A stretch of DNA of 7,591 nt, taken from the NCBI GenBank assembly GCA_947499275.1, contig CANMNM010000054.1, forward strand, positions 1-7,591, read 5' to 3'. Source of the stretch: Actinomycetota bacterium. Lineage in GTDB: Bacteria > Actinomycetota > Actinomycetes > S36-B12. A model generated the notes under the pieces. It ran no database searches and had not been told where the DNA came from. It was given only the letters and a program-made list of their open reading frames with translations. This document shows positions 1 to 6,356 of this stretch, in pieces (positions within the stretch are counted from its first letter, which is position 1; each line of letters starts with the position of its first letter). A program made the translations under genes and the position numbers.

Positions 1-250
1 ATTCCTCAATCTGGGCGTCATCGCCGGGCTCTTGGTGAGCGAATTGATCGCACGGAAAGCCAAGTACTACCAGCCCTTCGCTGCCTAGTTCTTCATAGAT
101 TTTTTGAAGTCCGTCATACTGTGGGGTGAAGCCGCATTTGCTGGCTGTATTGACAATCAAGACAGGCTTACCACGGTATGCATCAAGACTGACTTCGTTG
201 CCCTTGTTGTCAGTGAAACTGAGGTCATATAGAGACTGCGGATTGGTCAT
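1..250 (-). CDS. Glutathione peroxidase family protein, cysteine type (C-terminus cut off by window edge)
   Basis: This is the first 83 residues of a thiol peroxidase of the GPx/BtuE family, which reduces hydrogen peroxide and lipid or alkyl hydroperoxides, usually with thioredoxin in bacteria. The peroxidatic site is visible at residues 34-44 (NTASKCGFTPQ), with Cys39 where animal enzymes carry selenocysteine. The second signature FPCDQF lies at 65-70 and is followed by QEPG, whose Gln73 belongs to the usual catalytic tetrad. FPCNQF is commoner, so Asp replaces Asn. The usual position of the resolving Cys, and the catalytic Trp/Asn, lie beyond the edge. I chose the ATG at 248-250 because SLYDLSFTD near residue 6 matches normal family starts. 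Two in-frame ATGs, at 266-268 and 278-280, are alternatives, and none has a strong ribosome binding site. It follows alkB by 40 bases on the same strand, so co-transcription is likely. Confidence 0.93.
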   Translation of the reverse strand, partial: MTNPQSLYDLSFTDNKGNEVSLDAYRGKPVLIVNTASKCGFTPQYDGLQKIYEELGSEGLVVLGFPCDQFAHQEPGDDAQIEE

Positions 251-290
251 GGCCGTAGTCTCTCGCATGAAGGCCGACATTGCCCAACGG

Positions 291-1697
291 CTAGCTTGCC
301 TTTTCCTCCAGCAACTCCCTAAAGTCGCTTTTCTGGCAAACGCCGCAATCTGGGCAATGCCACGAATCGGGGATGTTGGAGAAGGGCGTTCCGGGGGTGA
401 AGCCCTCGCGGGTGTCACCGTTTTCCACTCGGTAGGTGTACTCGCAACCTGTGCATTGTGCGGACCGCCATGAATTTACTGTTGTGATTATGTTCTCATC
501 AGAGAGACTCTGGGGAATTCTTATGTCACCCGAATACTTGGCCAGGAGTTTTTTTCGTTTCGATGGCTGCAGGTTGGCGCGCGCAATGTCCCCATCAAAG
601 TGGTTGAGCACGCGGGGGTCCATGACGCGGGACCATGCAGGGGGGACTAAGGCCAGCAGGATCATTCCCGCATAACCCGTTGGGAGTACTGGACTTTCTT
701 GATAAGAGAGAAGTGCTTGGTAGCGCCGGGTCGGCTGCGCGTGGTGGTCACTGTGACGTTGCAGGTGGTAGAGCAGCACATTGGTGGCAATGTTGTCGGA
801 ATTCCAACTATGGCTGGGGTCTACTCGTTCATAACGCTCACGGTCTCCGGACTTAACTTTGCGCCGAAGCATTCCGTAGTGCTCGAGGTAGTTGACCGCT
901 TCGAGCAGTGTTATGGCAATGAGCATTTGAATAATGAGATAGGGGAGGATCCCGATTCCCAGCCACAGCAACATGCCGGCCCATAACACGAGGGACATGA
1001 GCCAAGCATTGATGTTGTCATTGCTGATTCGAAAGGGGTGCTTTTTGCGTCTAGCAATTCGGTTTTTCTCGAGATTCCAAGAACTTCTGAGTGACCCGAG
1101 GACGGTGCGTGGCCAGTAGCGGTAAAAACTTTCACCCATTCGGCTACTTGCAGGATCTTCCGGCGTTGCGACCCGGACGTGATGACCGCGATTGTGTTCG
1201 GTGAAGAAGTGCCCATAAAAACTCTGCGCCAGTGCGATTTTTGACAACCAACGCTCATATTTTTCTTTTTTATGACCTAGCTCGTGGGCCGTATTGATTC
1301 CGATCCCGCCGATCATGCCAATTGAAATTGCAAAACCCACTTTGGTGATCGTGGACAAATCCCAGTTGGCGATCACATAGAAGCTGGCTGCGAATCCGGC
1401 GTACTGCAATGGCAGGTAGGCGTAGGTCAAGATCCGGTAGTAGCGGTCCGCTTCAAGTTGCGCGATTAAATCAGCGGGGGGATTGTGAACATCACGCCCC
1501 GACATAAAATCAATGATCGGGACTATCCCGAGAATAAAGATGGGGCCAATCCAAAACCAGGCCGACCAATTCGTTAGCGAGTACATTCCGATCGCAATAA
1601 ATAGCAATGCGGGCATAGTGATTGCAACCAGCCATAAATAGCGCTTGGAGTCACGCCAGCTTTGTGTTGAGTCTTGCGAAATCGTGCCGCTATTCAT
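291..1697 (-). CDS. alkB: Alkane 1-monooxygenase AlkB with C-terminal fused rubredoxin
   Basis: A membrane diiron hydroxylase that oxidises the terminal methyl group of alkanes using O2, here with its electron carrier fused on (468 residues from the ATG). About six hydrophobic segments are visible (near residues 20-41, 46-65, 90-111, 119-137, 231-250 and 250-268). The iron-binding histidine boxes are complete: HELGH at 138-142, EHNRGHH at 167-173 and LQRHSDHHA at 312-320, plus the AlkB signature NYLEHYG at 269-275. The rubredoxin occupies about 410-463, with iron-binding pairs CTGC (415-418) and CPDC (448-451). Oddities are Glu instead of Gly after the first pair, and an extra Cys454 in a loop one residue longer than usual after the second. 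A GTG at 1710-1712 gives a five-residue longer reading, but a -10 box lies between it and the ATG at 1695-1697, so I prefer the ATG. AlkB-rubredoxin fusions are known in actinobacteria. A rubredoxin reductase is not in the window. Confidence 0.95.
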   Translation of the reverse strand: MNSGTISQDSTQSWRDSKRYLWLVAITMPALLFIAIGMYSLTNWSAWFWIGPIFILGIVPIIDFMSGRDVHNPPADLIAQLEADRYYRILTYAYLPLQYAGFAASFYVIANWDLSTITKVGFAISIGMIGGIGINTAHELGHKKEKYERWLSKIALAQSFYGHFFTEHNRGHHVRVATPEDPASSRMGESFYRYWPRTVLGSLRSSWNLEKNRIARRKKHPFRISNDNINAWLMSLVLWAGMLLWLGIGILPYLIIQMLIAITLLEAVNYLEHYGMLRRKVKSGDRERYERVDPSHSWNSDNIATNVLLYHLQRHSDHHAQPTRRYQALLSYQESPVLPTGYAGMILLALVPPAWSRVMDPRVLNHFDGDIARANLQPSKRKKLLAKYSGDIRIPQSLSDENIITTVNSWRSAQCTGCEYTYRVENGDTREGFTPGTPFSNIPDSWHCPDCGVCQKSDFRELLEEKAS

Positions 1698-1703
1698 CAA
1701 AAA

Positions 1704-1731
1704 AGCATACACCGATCACATGACGAAGCAA
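1704..1731 (-). promoter_or_regulatory. Probable alkB promoter, leaderless layout
   Basis: On the minus strand a -35-like TTGCTT (1726-1731) is followed after 16 bases by a -10 TATGCT (1704-1709). Exactly six bases then separate the -10 box from the ATG at 1697, which would place the transcription start on the A of the start codon. No Shine-Dalgarno sequence precedes either the ATG or the upstream GTG. This suggests alkB has its own promoter within the 92-base gap after argG and is translated from a leaderless mRNA. It is a motif match only. Confidence 0.5.
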
Positions 1732-1789
1732 ATTGATTTGCGCAACGATTACGGCATATCTGCTCGTTGAATACCCTTTTGGTGAGGGG

Positions 1790-3211
1790 CTAATCAGCGC
1801 CGAGTTCAAATGATGCGCGCTCTAGGAGTGCTTCATCAGGGGATTTCGGACTCGTTGTTTTATCGACGATTGCTTGCGCGCCACCTGGCTTGAGTGTTCC
1901 CACCAAATTGACGTGACCGTCGAGGAGCTGCCCTTGGCTCGCGTAAAGCTCGAGTTTGGCTCGAGTGTCCGCAATATCGAGGTTGCGCATGGTGAGTTGC
2001 CCAATGCGATCGGTTGGTCCGAAGGCGGCATTTTCGGTGCGCTCCATCGAGAGTTTGTCCGGGTGGTAACTAAATGCGGGTCCTTCGGTGCGAATGATTG
2101 AGTAGTCGTCCCCGCGCCGAAGGCGCAGGGTGACACTTCCCGTGACAGCGGATGCGACCCAACGCATCAGGGATTCACGCAGCATTAATGACTGGGGATC
2201 AAGCCACCTGCCTTCATAGAGAAGTCGACCAAGTCGTCGACCTTCTGCGTGGTAGCTCGCGATTGTGTCCTCGTTATGGATGGCACTGAGTAGTCGTTCA
2301 TAGGCGATGAAAAGCAAAGCCATCCCGGGGGCTTCGTAGATCCCACGAGATTTAGCCTCAATGATCCGGTTTTCAATTTGGTCGGTCATGCCTAATCCGT
2401 GCCGACCACCGACCGCATTTGCGTGAAGTACTAAGTCAACCGGTGAATCAAAAGTAGTTCCATTGATACTTATTGGGCGACCTTGAACAAATTCAATGGT
2501 GACGTCTTCGGAGTCAATATGCACACTGGAATCCCAGAACTTAACGCCCATGATTGGATCAACAATTTCCATGGATGCGTCGAGTTGCTCGAGGTCTTTT
2601 GCTTCATGGGTTGCGCCCCAAATATTGGCATCCGTTGAATAGGCCTTCTCGGTGCTATCGCGATAGGGAAGTTTGCGTTCCTTGAGCCACTCACTCATTT
2701 CGTGGCGACCACCAAGTTCGGTGACGAACTGTGCACCAAGCCACGGCTTATAGACCCGCAATTCGGGATTGGCCAGCAACCCGTAGCGGTAGAAGCGCTC
2801 GATGTCATTGCCCTTGTAGGTTGAACCGTCGCCCCAAATATTTACGCCGTCATCGAGCATTGCCCGAACAAGAAGTGTTCCTGTTACCGCACGGCCAAGG
2901 GGTGTGGTGTTGAAATAGGTGCGACCGCCCGAGCGAATGTGAAATGCCCCGCAGGCAATTGCAGCGAGACCTTCTTCAACGAGGGCTGACTTGCAGTCGA
3001 CGAGTCGGGCCTGCTCCGCGCCATATAGGCCGGCGCGGTCGGGGACTGAGTCAATATCGGGTTCATCGGCTTGGCCCAGGTCAGCGGTGTAGGTGTAGGG
3101 GATTGCACCGTGTTCACGCATCCACGCCACAGCAACCGAGGTATCGAGGCCGCCGGAGAAAGCTATTCCAACCCGTTCGCCAACGGGCAAAGATGCGAGG
3201 ACTTTGGACAT
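1790..3211 (-). CDS. argG: Argininosuccinate synthase
   Basis: Catalyses the ATP-dependent condensation of citrulline and aspartate to argininosuccinate, the penultimate step of arginine synthesis, in the cytoplasm. The 473-residue product begins MSKVLASLPVGERVGIAFSG, the normal start of the long E. coli-like ArgG type, and carries the ATP-pyrophosphatase P-loop SGGLDTS at 19-25. Further conserved stretches are AFHIRSGG, the ATP/substrate region WGDGSTYKGNDIERFYRYG, RDSTEKAYSTDANIWG and GRRLGRLLYEGRWLDPQ. Full length with no damage seen. An upstream ATG-like reading adding six residues (to 3229) is unlikely, given family alignment and a -10-like box within it. It lies 71 bases downstream of the MDR oxidoreductase and 92 bases upstream of alkB on the same strand. 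No other arginine gene is in the window, so argH is not adjacent on the alkB side. Confidence 0.97.
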   Translation of the reverse strand: MSKVLASLPVGERVGIAFSGGLDTSVAVAWMREHGAIPYTYTADLGQADEPDIDSVPDRAGLYGAEQARLVDCKSALVEEGLAAIACGAFHIRSGGRTYFNTTPLGRAVTGTLLVRAMLDDGVNIWGDGSTYKGNDIERFYRYGLLANPELRVYKPWLGAQFVTELGGRHEMSEWLKERKLPYRDSTEKAYSTDANIWGATHEAKDLEQLDASMEIVDPIMGVKFWDSSVHIDSEDVTIEFVQGRPISINGTTFDSPVDLVLHANAVGGRHGLGMTDQIENRIIEAKSRGIYEAPGMALLFIAYERLLSAIHNEDTIASYHAEGRRLGRLLYEGRWLDPQSLMLRESLMRWVASAVTGSVTLRLRRGDDYSIIRTEGPAFSYHPDKLSMERTENAAFGPTDRIGQLTMRNLDIADTRAKLELYASQGQLLDGHVNLVGTLKPGGAQAIVDKTTSPKSPDEALLERASFELGAD

Positions 3212-3218
3212 GGGAGCA

Positions 3219-3224
3219 ACCTTA
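3219..3224 (-). promoter_or_regulatory. Possible argG -10 box or ribosome binding site
   Basis: On the minus strand TAAGGT ends seven bases before the argG ATG and fits the actinobacterial TAnnnT -10 pattern for a leaderless start. The base run AAGG inside it could instead act as a weak Shine-Dalgarno site eight bases from the ATG. No convincing -35 box is found 16-18 bases upstream. The two readings cannot be separated by eye. Confidence 0.3.
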
Positions 3225-3282
3225 ACCAATGAAAACCCCGGGATCGTTATGCCGTGAGGGGAATCAGGCGTTTCACCATCAG

Positions 3283-4302
3283 CTATGAAATCTTGAGAAC
3301 CAACTTTCCAAGGTTTTCTCCCGCGAACAGGCGATTCAGGGTTGCCGGGAATTGCTCAAGGCCGCCCTCGACAATTGTTTCAGGAGCGGTGATTTTGCCT
3401 TGGGAAATCCAGGCTCCCATTCGTCGCTGGGCAACGCTAAATTCTGAGGCGTAATCAAAGACCAGAAAACCGGTCATGGTGCCTCGTTTCACCAGCAGGT
3501 TCATGTAATTACTGGGTCCAGGGGTTGTCTCGGTGGCGTTGTATTGGGAGATCGCGCCACAAATAACCACTCGAGCGCCGAAGGACAGGTAGGCGAGATT
3601 CGCGTTGAGGATTTCGCCACCAACATTGTCAAAATAGATGTCCACACCCTTGGCGCCCACTGATGTGAGTGCTTCACCCAGAAGTTTGCGAAAGCTGGTG
3701 TCTTGCTTGTAGTCGATGCAGTAGTCAAAGCCGAGTGTGTTCGTTACGTAGTCACACTTATCTTTACCACCGGCGATACCAATCACCGTGCAGCCGTTTA
3801 GTTTTGCGATTTGTCCCACGACACTTCCCACGGCTCCTGCTGCAGCCGAAACCACAACAACGTCACCGGCACGTGGCTTGCCAAGTTCAAAGAATCCAAA
3901 ATAGGCGGTCATACCGGTCATGCCTAATGCGCCGAGGAAGTATGAGAGTGGGGCCAGCTTTGAACTCACAATATTCACGCCGGAGCCATCGGAAATCGCC
4001 ATTTCAGTAGCCCCGAATGTTCCTACTACTTGAGCACCAACCGGGAACTTGGGATTCAGTGATTCTGTGATGGTTCCCACCGATCCGGCCCGCATGATTG
4101 CGCCGATTTCGACCGGGGGAAGGTAGGAGGGGCGATCATCGAGCCAGCCCCGCATTGCAGGGTCAAGTGAAATGTATTCCACACGGACACAGAATTGTCC
4201 TGGTGCGAGGTCAGGTAGCACCTCTGAATCGATTGCCCACGTGTCCGAGTTGGGAACTCCGATTGGGCGTTGGGCAAGGCGAACGGCGCGAAATGAGGTC
4301 AT
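3283..4302 (-). CDS. NADPH-dependent MDR-family oxidoreductase (CurA/YncB, prostaglandin reductase-like)
   Basis: A 339-residue zinc-independent medium-chain dehydrogenase/reductase of the group that includes E. coli CurA (YncB) and leukotriene B4 12-hydroxydehydrogenase/prostaglandin reductase. These enzymes use NADPH to reduce the double bond of alpha,beta-unsaturated ketones and aldehydes. Visible markers are the GroES-like N-terminal part with VEYISLDPAMRGWL (41-54), the nucleotide-binding turn AAAGAVGSVVGQIAK (153-167), AGGKDKCDY where NADP specificity is usually set (177-185), FDNVGGE (224-230) and the C-terminal GKLVLK ending typical of the family. Zinc ligands of classical alcohol dehydrogenases are absent, as expected. 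The ATG at 4300-4302 fits family starts, though no clear ribosome binding site or -10 box precedes it. It heads the leftward genes and is divergent from the DUF4267-like gene. The substrate cannot be told from sequence; detoxification of reactive enones or aldehydes is a reasonable guess. Confidence 0.9.
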   Translation of the reverse strand: MTSFRAVRLAQRPIGVPNSDTWAIDSEVLPDLAPGQFCVRVEYISLDPAMRGWLDDRPSYLPPVEIGAIMRAGSVGTITESLNPKFPVGAQVVGTFGATEMAISDGSGVNIVSSKLAPLSYFLGALGMTGMTAYFGFFELGKPRAGDVVVVSAAAGAVGSVVGQIAKLNGCTVIGIAGGKDKCDYVTNTLGFDYCIDYKQDTSFRKLLGEALTSVGAKGVDIYFDNVGGEILNANLAYLSFGARVVICGAISQYNATETTPGPSNYMNLLVKRGTMTGFLVFDYASEFSVAQRRMGAWISQGKITAPETIVEGGLEQFPATLNRLFAGENLGKLVLKIS

Positions 4303-4340
4303 GACGGTAAGTAAACCGCATGGGGTGTCATTTGGCGAAC

Positions 4341-4381
4341 GAATTACTGCTTGCGCGTGGTGTTAGCTGAAGTAATAACCT
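4341..4381 (+). promoter_or_regulatory. Candidate promoter(s) for the rightward DUF4267-dsbA-xth operon
   Basis: The 84-base divergent gap must hold starts for both directions. Rightward, TAACCT (4376-4381) is a TAnnnT -10 box ending five bases before the ATG at 4387, and TAATAA (4373-4378) lies 16 bases after TTGCGC (4351-4356). The gap also holds GAAT (4341-4344) and GTT (4362-4364) with 17 bases between them, resembling the GGAAT/GTT elements read by SigR/SigH thiol-stress sigma factors, but with C in place of the first G. No Shine-Dalgarno sequence precedes 4387. For the leftward MDR gene I find no clear box. Confidence 0.3.
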
Positions 4382-4386
4382 TGAAC

Positions 4387-4806
4387 ATGCCCACATTGCC
4401 CGGAGAAGTACCACCAAAGTTGTTTCCCATTCTGGGAGCGGGACGCATTGTTATCGGCGCGGGTCTGGTTTTTGCCCCTGACGGATTGGCTCGCGGTTTG
4501 GGGATTGATCCCAGCGCTGCCGAACAATCCCGCTGGTTGAGCAGGCTCACGGGCGCACGTGAGATCGCAATTGGGGTGGGTGCTATCCGAGCGTGGCGCC
4601 GCAATGAAGACCCGTCCGGTTGGATTTTGGCCCAGGCCATAAGTGATGGAACGGACGTTGTGGCATTTGTTGTTGCGGCGGCATCGGGGAAAGTCACGTA
4701 TCGGCGGGGTATTGGAATGGCGCTTTTCGCGGCATCAGGAGCCGTGAGTGAAGCCTTGACGTTTATTGCCTTGGAGAAAAAACGCAATCAAAGGAATTCA
4801 CTATGA
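4387..4806 (+). CDS. Small hydrophobic DUF4267-like membrane protein
   Basis: A 139-residue protein of unknown function. Hydrophobic stretches at about 12-30, 56-68, 86-100 and 107-129 suggest three or four membrane helices. The pattern GAGRIVIGAGLVFAP (17-31), then WLSRLTGAREIAIGVGAI (50-67), then a polar turn and an ISDGTDVVAF helix (85-94) resembles DUF4267-type membrane proteins common in actinobacteria. That assignment is by recall of the pattern and is moderately sure. The C-terminus is basic (KKRNQR) and likely cytoplasmic. I chose the ATG at 4387; a TTG at 4351 in the same frame would add twelve residues overlapping likely promoter bases. Its stop codon shares ATGA with the start of the next gene, so translation of the two is probably coupled. 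It may be a partner of the downstream thiol oxidoreductase, but nothing in the sequence shows this. Confidence 0.8.
   Translation: MPTLPGEVPPKLFPILGAGRIVIGAGLVFAPDGLARGLGIDPSAAEQSRWLSRLTGAREIAIGVGAIRAWRRNEDPSGWILAQAISDGTDVVAFVVAAASGKVTYRRGIGMALFAASGAVSEALTFIALEKKRNQRNSL
4790..4795 (+). promoter_or_regulatory. Ribosome binding site of the DsbA/FrnE-like gene
   Basis: AAAGGA ends seven bases before the ATG at 4803, inside the last codons of the upstream gene. It supports 4803 over the in-frame Met5 codon at 4815. Genes inside this operon have such sites, whereas the first gene does not. Confidence 0.6.
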
Positions 4807-5447
4807 CGGAAAAGATGCGCGTTGACGTTTGGTCTGACGTTGTGTGCCCATGGTGCATGATTGGAAAAGCGCACCTTGAGCAAGCGATTGAGCAATCAGG
4901 AATTGAAGTAGAAATTCATTGGCGGGCATTTGAACTCGACCCCAATGCGGTCGCCGAGTGTTCGACCACCATGGTGGAAGCACTGGCGGCGAAATACCGC
5001 ATGAGTAATAGTGACGTGAACTCAATGGTTGATTCAATGACCGAGCGCGCCACAAATCTTGGACTCGTGTTCAACCTGCGCGACCAATTACCGACCTCAA
5101 CGCTGAATGCGCACCGGCTCATTGCGGCTGCATCTGCTCAGGATCGACTTCTTGGAGGATTAATGGCAACACGGTTTGCCATGGGGGCCTTGCGTGATGG
5201 ATTGTGCGTAAGTGATCCAACGGTGTTGACACAGTTGGCGATTGAAACAGGGATGGTTGAGCAAGATGTGCACGAAGTTTTGGGTACTGATGCATTCCTT
5301 GACATTGTGCGGGCCGACGAGATGAGTGCACGGGAGATTGGCGTGACAGGTGTTCCATTCTTTTTGTTTAATGGGCGAGTGGGGCTTTCGGGAGCCCAGC
5401 CACCAGATGTTCTCGTTCAAGCAATGAAACAAGCGAGGGAATCATGA
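4803..5447 (+). CDS. DsbA family oxidoreductase, FrnE-like
   Basis: A 214-residue thioredoxin-fold protein of the DsbA/FrnE group (related to 2-hydroxychromene-2-carboxylate isomerase). The N-terminal strand and redox motif read DVWSDVVCPWC, with the CPWC active site at 15-18. An alpha-helical insert follows (about 55-175), then the cis-proline loop GVTGVPFF with Pro185, and the family C-terminal signature NGRVGLSGAQPPDVLVQA (190-207). There is no signal peptide, so it should be cytoplasmic, as is usual for FrnE proteins, and act as a dithiol oxidoreductase or isomerase rather than as periplasmic DsbA. FrnE of Deinococcus is linked to oxidative-stress tolerance. Length is normal and all key residues are present. 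It overlaps the preceding and the following gene by ATGA, which suggests a fixed ratio of the three products. Natural substrates are unknown. Confidence 0.92.
   Translation: MTEKMRVDVWSDVVCPWCMIGKAHLEQAIEQSGIEVEIHWRAFELDPNAVAECSTTMVEALAAKYRMSNSDVNSMVDSMTERATNLGLVFNLRDQLPTSTLNAHRLIAAASAQDRLLGGLMATRFAMGALRDGLCVSDPTVLTQLAIETGMVEQDVHEVLGTDAFLDIVRADEMSAREIGVTGVPFFLFNGRVGLSGAQPPDVLVQAMKQARES
5435..5440 (+). promoter_or_regulatory. Ribosome binding site of xth
   Basis: GAGGGA lies just before the ATG at 5444, inside the end of the DsbA/FrnE-like gene (GAGG is five bases from the ATG). It fixes the xth start at the ATGA overlap. Confidence 0.6.
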
Positions 5448-6256
5448 GCTTTCGGGTAGTTACCGCCAATGTGAATGGAATTCGGGCGACTGCTCGTCGA
5501 GGTGGGCTGGAGTGGCTGGCTGAAAGTGGCGCTGACGTCATCTGTTTACAGGAAGTGCGTGCGACGACCGACCAATTGATGGAGGTACTCGAATCCTCTG
5601 CGCTTTCTCAGTGGAAGGTTCATCACGCTCCGGCCCCAGACCTTGGGCGTGCGGGGGTTGCTGTCCTTTCCCGCGAAGATCCCAGTGACGTTCGTGTTGA
5701 TGTCAAGGTGGCCGAAGTAGACGGGCAGGGTCGCTGGCTTGAATGTGATTTTGAATCCGCGGTAGGTCCCGTCACTGTTGTATCCACCTATATTCATTCG
5801 GGCGAAGTTGATACTCCCAAGCAGATTGCCAAATATGCATTTCTTGGCGGCGTTGACAAGCGACTGTCAGCTTTGGCTCGCTCGGCCAAGCGCACCGGGC
5901 GTGAAGCGTTGGTGTGTGGGGATTTCAATATTGGGCATCGAGAAGTTGATATTAAAAATTGGAAAGGCAATCGAGGTAAGTCAGGGTTTTTAGCGGAGGA
6001 GCGCGCCCACCTTGACGCCTGGTTTGACGGGCCTTGGACTGACTTGGGGCGCGAACTCGGTGGAGAGGGACCAGGTCCCTACACCTGGTGGTCGTGGCGC
6101 GGCCGGGGATTCGACACCGATGGTGGTTGGCGGATCGACTATCAAATCGCAACACCAGAGCTCGCGGCACGTGCTCACTCTGCGGTTGTAGGAAAAGCGG
6201 CAACCTACGACGAGCGATGGAGTGATCACGCTCCGCTCACCGTTGACTTTCGGTAA
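5444..6256 (+). CDS. xth: Exodeoxyribonuclease III (AP endonuclease)
   Basis: A 270-residue DNA repair enzyme of the ExoIII/APE1 family that cuts at abasic sites and removes blocking 3' ends left by oxidative damage, acting in base excision repair. The family motifs appear in order: NVNGIRA (9-15, Asn11), CLQEVRA (34-40, metal-binding Glu37), STYIHSG (114-120, Tyr116), CGDFNIGHREVDIKN (158-172, Asp160 and Asn162), WWSWRGRGFDTDGGWRIDY (215-233, Asp232) and WSDHAPL (259-265, the Asp261/His262 pair). All catalytic residues match those of E. coli ExoIII and the length is typical. The start codon overlaps the stop of the DsbA/FrnE-like gene. No intrinsic terminator with a T-run follows. The pairing with a thiol oxidoreductase is consistent with an oxidative-damage operon, though that is inference. 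Confidence 0.97.
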   Translation: MSFRVVTANVNGIRATARRGGLEWLAESGADVICLQEVRATTDQLMEVLESSALSQWKVHHAPAPDLGRAGVAVLSREDPSDVRVDVKVAEVDGQGRWLECDFESAVGPVTVVSTYIHSGEVDTPKQIAKYAFLGGVDKRLSALARSAKRTGREALVCGDFNIGHREVDIKNWKGNRGKSGFLAEERAHLDAWFDGPWTDLGRELGGEGPGPYTWWSWRGRGFDTDGGWRIDYQIATPELAARAHSAVVGKAATYDERWSDHAPLTVDFR

Positions 6257-6297
6257 TTCATTTTGGGAGAGTCGACTGGACGCATGGGTGCCCCCGA

Positions 6298-6338
6298 GTG
6301 TGATCTCGCAATAACTTGCATTATGAGTTAACTCACAC
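6298..6338. repeat. Nested inverted repeats upstream of the F420 gene, including a perfect 12-base palindrome
   Basis: TGAGTTAACTCA at 6324-6335 is a perfect 12-base palindrome, 21 bases before the candidate -35 box of the downstream gene. Its right arm overlaps TCACAC (6333-6338), which pairs with GTGTGA at 6298-6303. A smaller repeat GCAA/TTGC with four bases between sits in the middle (6308-6319). No T-run follows, so it does not look like an intrinsic terminator for xth. An operator or activator site is more likely, but this is inference. Confidence 0.5.
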
Positions 6339-6356
6339 CCCGCCCGTCTCGACCAT

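Noticed and set aside
1771..1790. Possible terminator between argG and alkB (CCC...GGG arms around position 1780)
   Set aside because: The stem is only three to four pairs and no T-run follows in the direction of transcription.
1945..1964. Direct repeat GCTCGAGT inside argG
   Set aside because: It encodes normal ArgG residues and is only eight bases long; a chance repeat.
3228..3270. Possible terminator after the MDR oxidoreductase gene (CCCC...GGGG followed by TTTT on the minus strand)
   Set aside because: Only four pairs with a loop near 18 bases, and it falls within the likely promoter area of argG; too weak to call.
4303..4318. Short inverted repeat CGGT/ACCG just upstream of the MDR oxidoreductase start
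   Set aside because: Four-base arms with six bases between are expected by chance.
4344..4787. 147-codon open frame on the minus strand opposite the DUF4267-like gene
   Set aside because: It mirrors the coding strand, has low-complexity Ala/Pro/Arg/Ser composition and no family pattern, and the plus-strand gene is tied by ATGA overlap to the next gene.
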